Of a stretch of 7,661 nucleotides of DNA, positions 5,287-7,661 are shown piece by piece (position 1 is the stretch's first letter; each line of letters starts with the position of its first letter). The notes below the pieces were generated by a model. It was not told where the DNA came from and searched no databases. It saw only the letters and a program-made list of their open reading frames with translations. The DNA lies in NCBI GenBank assembly GCA_946479335.1, contig CAMLFP010000271.1:1-7661 (forward strand). The letters run 5' to 3'. The stretch comes from an uncultured Archangium sp. Lineage in GTDB: Bacteria; Myxococcota; Myxococcia; Myxococcales; Myxococcaceae. The position numbers were made by a program, and so were the translations under genes.

Positions 5287-6873
5287 ATGGCAAGCGAAGG
5301 CTCGGACAACGGCAACTGGAAGAAGCGTGAGAGCTTTGGCTCCGCCCTCGTGCAGATCTTCATCGTGGGCGCGGTGCTGGCGGGCATCGTCTACTTCATC
5401 GTCAACCGCGGCAACACGCGCAAGGACATCGCCGAGACGCTGCGGGAGGCGCGCGCCGAGGCCGTGAAGGGCAACCTCGCCAACACCAAGAAGGCGATCA
5501 CCATCGCGCAGGGCGCCCTCGAGAAGGACGCCAACTCCGGCGACCTCAACGCCTTCGTCGCCGCGCAGTACACCGACCTGTGGCTGCTCCATAAGGAAGC
5601 GGGCGCCGAGGCCAAGGCCAAGGAGTTCCTCGAGAAGGCCAAGTCGGTCGAGTCGAAGGGCGTCGACCGCTACGGCGTCGAGGCGCTGCACATGATCGCC
5701 GCCGGCAAGGCGAAGGAAGCCGACGAGTTCATCGAAGACATCCGCAAGAAGGGTGGCGGCGGTGGCCGCATCTTCTACGCGCAGGCGCTGGCGCTGCAGG
5801 CGCTGGGCAACCTCAAGCTGGCCGACAACAGCTTCCGCGCGGCGTCTGACAAGGAGTGGAAGGACGTGAACTACGCGGCGGCGCTCGGTGAGGAGCAGCT
5901 CGCGGTGGGCACGCCCGGCGCGGCGCTCGACACCTTCCAGAAGGCCACCGGGCAGAACCCGGAGCACTTCCGTTCGCGCCTGGGCCTCGCGCTGGCGCGC
6001 GTGCAGCGCAAGTCGAACATGGCCGACGCCGAGAAGATCCTCGGTGACGTGATGTCGCGCAAAGACGAGCTCTCGGCGCCGCAGGAGGCCCGCGCGGCCG
6101 CCGTGGGCGCGATGCTGCTGGTGCAGGCCGAGCAGTACGACGCGGCCATCGGCACCGCCGACGGCGCGCTCGCCAAGAACCCCGATGACGCGTGGGCGGC
6201 GTTCGCCAAGGCCCTCGCGCTGGCCGCCAAGAAAGACCCGGGCGCCGGTGCGGCGTTCGAAGCGACGGTCGCCAAGGCTCCCACCGCGCCAATCTTCTAC
6301 TTCGAAGGCGCCGCGGCGCTGCAGAAGGCGGGGCTGGGCGACGCCGGCATGGCGCTGCTCGAGAAGTACGAGAACGTCTTCAAGGCCGTGAAGACGCCCA
6401 CCGCCGACGGCAAGGAAGAGGTCTACCTCGATCGCGACGACCGCTACTGGCTGGCGCGCGGCGAGATCCTCAAGGCGGCGGGCAAGCTCGATGACGCGCT
6501 GGCGTCGTTCGACAAGGCCATCGAAGCCAAGAACGCCAACATCACCCGCGCGTACTACCTGAAGGGCGCGACGCTCCTGGAGAAGAAGGAAGACGACAAG
6601 GCGCTCGAGATTCTGCAGGACATCACCCCGCCGGACGGCACGGGCTCCATCGCCGAGGCGTACTTCGCGGTCGGCCAGATTCAGTTCAACAAGAAGGCCT
6701 GGGGCGATGGCTGCCAGAGCTACGCGTTCGGCCTCGCGAAGATGAAGCAGAAGCAGGAGCCCAAGGAGAAGCTCGAGGCGGTCATCACCGACGTCGAGAA
6801 GAAGCTGAAGGCCGCGGGCCAGGCGCCGGTCGCCAAGGTGTGGCTCGAAGAGGCGAAGCCGCTCATCCAGTAA
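5287..6873 (+). CDS. Membrane-anchored tetratricopeptide repeat (TPR) protein
   Basis: This 528-residue protein has a short charged N-terminus (NWKKRES), one membrane segment (about 19-39, LVQIFIVGAVLAGIVYFIV) and then helical repeats to the end. The basic residues before the segment favour an N-in topology, with the repeats in the periplasm. TPR-like helix pairs are seen at about 55-120, 128-155, 161-225 (FYAQALALQALGNLKLADNSF, followed by AALGEEQLAVGTPGAALDTF), 228-258, 270-330, 335-362, 385-445 (YWLARGEILKAAGKLDDALA, then YYLKGATLLEKKEDDKALEI) and 455-490. A run of five glycines (156-160) interrupts the repeats. Such proteins are assembly or docking scaffolds; the partner is unknown. The start is supported by GAGG 8 nt upstream. 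The gene has its own promoter and a terminator, so it can be monocistronic. The protein is Ala/Lys-rich with a single cysteine (Cys476). Confidence 0.92.
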   Translation: MASEGSDNGNWKKRESFGSALVQIFIVGAVLAGIVYFIVNRGNTRKDIAETLREARAEAVKGNLANTKKAITIAQGALEKDANSGDLNAFVAAQYTDLWLLHKEAGAEAKAKEFLEKAKSVESKGVDRYGVEALHMIAAGKAKEADEFIEDIRKKGGGGGRIFYAQALALQALGNLKLADNSFRAASDKEWKDVNYAAALGEEQLAVGTPGAALDTFQKATGQNPEHFRSRLGLALARVQRKSNMADAEKILGDVMSRKDELSAPQEARAAAVGAMLLVQAEQYDAAIGTADGALAKNPDDAWAAFAKALALAAKKDPGAGAAFEATVAKAPTAPIFYFEGAAALQKAGLGDAGMALLEKYENVFKAVKTPTADGKEEVYLDRDDRYWLARGEILKAAGKLDDALASFDKAIEAKNANITRAYYLKGATLLEKKEDDKALEILQDITPPDGTGSIAEAYFAVGQIQFNKKAWGDGCQSYAFGLAKMKQKQEPKEKLEAVITDVEKKLKAAGQAPVAKVWLEEAKPLIQ

Positions 6874-6899
6874 GGCGCGCGACGAACGTCGCAGCCACG

Positions 6900-6931
6900 A
6901 AGCCGCGCTCTGCACTGGAGCGCGGCTTTTT
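6900..6931 (+). terminator. Strong intrinsic terminator after the TPR gene
   Basis: An exact 11 bp stem, AAGCCGCGCTC (6900-6910) paired with GAGCGCGGCTT (6918-6928), encloses a 7 nt loop, TGCACTG. The 3' arm runs into TTTTT (6927-6931). It starts 27 bp after the TAA of the TPR gene. A smaller hairpin, GCGACG-AA-CGTCGC (6879-6892), sits between the stop and the terminator. Confidence 0.92.
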
Positions 6932-7026
6932 CATGTTCACCCGGCGACGCGAAGTCTCGCGACACGAGAGACCACATGCCCGCGGGTGACGCACGAGGCG
7001 CTCGCGGGCTGCTACGCCCTCGCGCC

Positions 7027-7458
7027 ATGAAGACCGCCTCCGTCGCCCTCGCGCTGTGCGCCCTCCTCACCGGCTGCCAGCATCGCGCCGCGGCCGTGGA
7101 GCAGAAGCCCTCGGCGCCCGTGAAGTTGACGCTGGAGACCCGCGCGCTGGGCCACGGCGAATACGAGCTCACGCTGTTCGCGACCACCACCGCGCCGCTC
7201 GACGCGATGGAGCTGAAGCTGGGCGACACCTCGGAGAAGTTCTCCGGCCTCGAGTCGGGCGCGACGCGCACCATCACCGCCCACGTGCGGCTGAACGACG
7301 GCGAGGGTCGCGAGGTCTTCGGCGCGGCGCGGGTCGTGCGCGGTCAGCGCCAGATGACGGCGGCGACCGGTACCTGGCTGGGCGTCAAACCGCCTGAGAA
7401 GCCGACCACGTTGATCCCGCTCCCGGATGGTGACCAGGCGGAGGAGGTGCGGGAATGA
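7027..7458 (+). CDS. Small lipoprotein of unknown function
   Basis: This 143-residue protein starts MKTASVALALCALLTGCQHR, a compact lipoprotein signal peptide with an LTGC lipobox and Cys17 as the lipidated residue. A short Ala/Pro/Lys linker follows. The rest is beta-strand-like with alternating hydrophobics (VKLTLETRALGHGEYELTLFATT, split by short turns) and ends in a Pro-rich, acidic tail. It could be an Ig-like or transthyretin-like beta-sandwich, but I recognise no family. The ATG at 7027 was preferred because the signal peptide starts there. An in-frame ATG at 6976 would add 17 Arg-rich residues and has a GAGAG 5 nt upstream, so it remains possible. The gene begins about 95 bp after a strong terminator, so it should have its own promoter, which I could not identify. 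Its stop overlaps the next start (ATGA), indicating coupled expression with the second lipoprotein. Confidence 0.78.
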   Translation: MKTASVALALCALLTGCQHRAAAVEQKPSAPVKLTLETRALGHGEYELTLFATTTAPLDAMELKLGDTSEKFSGLESGATRTITAHVRLNDGEGREVFGAARVVRGQRQMTAATGTWLGVKPPEKPTTLIPLPDGDQAEEVRE

Positions 7459-7661
7459 ACCGCCTCTTCGTCGTCGCGGTGCTCTCGTCGTTGTGCGCGT
7501 GCGAGTGCGGAGCGCCCGGCACGAGCGCGACCGGCGGGGGCGGCGGCGGCATTACGTTTCCTCCCGCGGGTGGAGGGAGTGGCTCCATCGCCGGCGGGAC
7601 TGGCACGCTCGGTGGCGGCAGCGCGACCGGCGGTGGCAGCGCGACGGGCGGCGGCAACGCG
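7455..7661 (+). CDS. Gly-rich lipoprotein, N-terminal part (runs off the window)
   Basis: Sixty-nine codons are open to the window end. The start is supported by GGAGG (7443-7447) 7 nt before the ATG and by the ATGA overlap with the preceding lipoprotein. The N-terminus MNRLFVVAVLSSLCAC gives a signal peptide with Cys16 (LCAC) as the best lipidation site; Cys14 and Cys18 lie close by. The remainder is a low-complexity Gly/Ser/Thr/Ala linker that settles into GGGSAT repeats before the edge. Linkers of this type in myxobacterial lipoproteins usually separate the membrane anchor from a distal folded domain, which lies outside this window. The function cannot be assigned from what is visible. Confidence 0.8.
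   Translation, partial: MNRLFVVAVLSSLCACECGAPGTSATGGGGGGITFPPAGGGSGSIAGGTGTLGGGSATGGGSATGGGNA
7617..7661 (+). repeat. 18 bp in-frame tandem repeat in the lipoprotein linker
   Basis: Two full units (7617-7634 and 7635-7652) differ at only two bases. A partial third unit (7653-7661) has one further change. Each unit encodes Gly-Ser-Ala-Thr-Gly-Gly. Because the unit is a multiple of three, copy-number changes would lengthen or shorten the linker without a frameshift. The array may continue beyond the window. Confidence 0.8.

Noticed and set aside
5281..6915. 544-residue open frame on the minus strand, opposite the TPR gene
   Set aside because: Its Leu/Arg/Val-rich low-complexity translation is the expected mirror of a GC-rich coding frame. 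The plus-strand gene has a promoter, a ribosome binding site, a membrane segment, TPR repeats and a terminator.

Overview
The window is GC-rich bacterial chromosome, most likely from a myxobacterium (Myxococcota). Three things suggest this. The PilZ protein looks like the paralogous myxobacterial PilZ family (TIGR02266 type). There are four lipoproteins or lipoprotein-like proteins with short signal peptides and Pro- or Gly/Ser/Thr-rich linkers. Strong G/C third-position bias produces long antisense shadow ORFs. The assignment is by recognition only and was not tested by a search. No rRNA, tRNA, CRISPR array, insertion sequence or phage gene is visible.

Left half (1-2454), all on the minus strand. 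Reading in the direction of transcription: a PilZ protein overlaps a DUF192 lipoprotein by 4 bp (GTGA). After a 49 bp gap comes an OhrR-type redox-sensing MarR repressor, which overlaps a thioredoxin-type glutathione peroxidase by 4 bp (ATGA). A 96 bp gap with a GC-rich inverted repeat follows, then the 5' part of a secreted protein that runs off the window. A perfect 20 bp palindrome just upstream of the repressor is very probably its operator. The regulator and peroxidase therefore look like a self-contained organic-peroxide sensing and detoxification unit, in which a peroxidase takes the place of the usual Ohr protein.

Right half (2478-7661), all on the plus strand. A large protein with several membrane segments, a zinc metallopeptidase motif (HELVH) and a C-terminal helical-repeat region is divergent from the PilZ gene, with only 23 bp between the two starts. 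Next come a small lipoprotein with an NTF2-like appearance and then a membrane-anchored TPR protein. The TPR gene has its own good sigma-70-type promoter and a strong intrinsic terminator. Two small lipoprotein genes that overlap by 4 bp (ATGA) follow; the second enters a Gly-rich tandem repeat and is cut by the window end.

Most products are envelope-associated (lipoproteins, membrane peptidase, anchored TPR). The best-supported functional unit is the OhrR-peroxidase operon. The most unusual single architecture is the membrane peptidase-TPR fusion. Nothing resembles a defence or mobile system.
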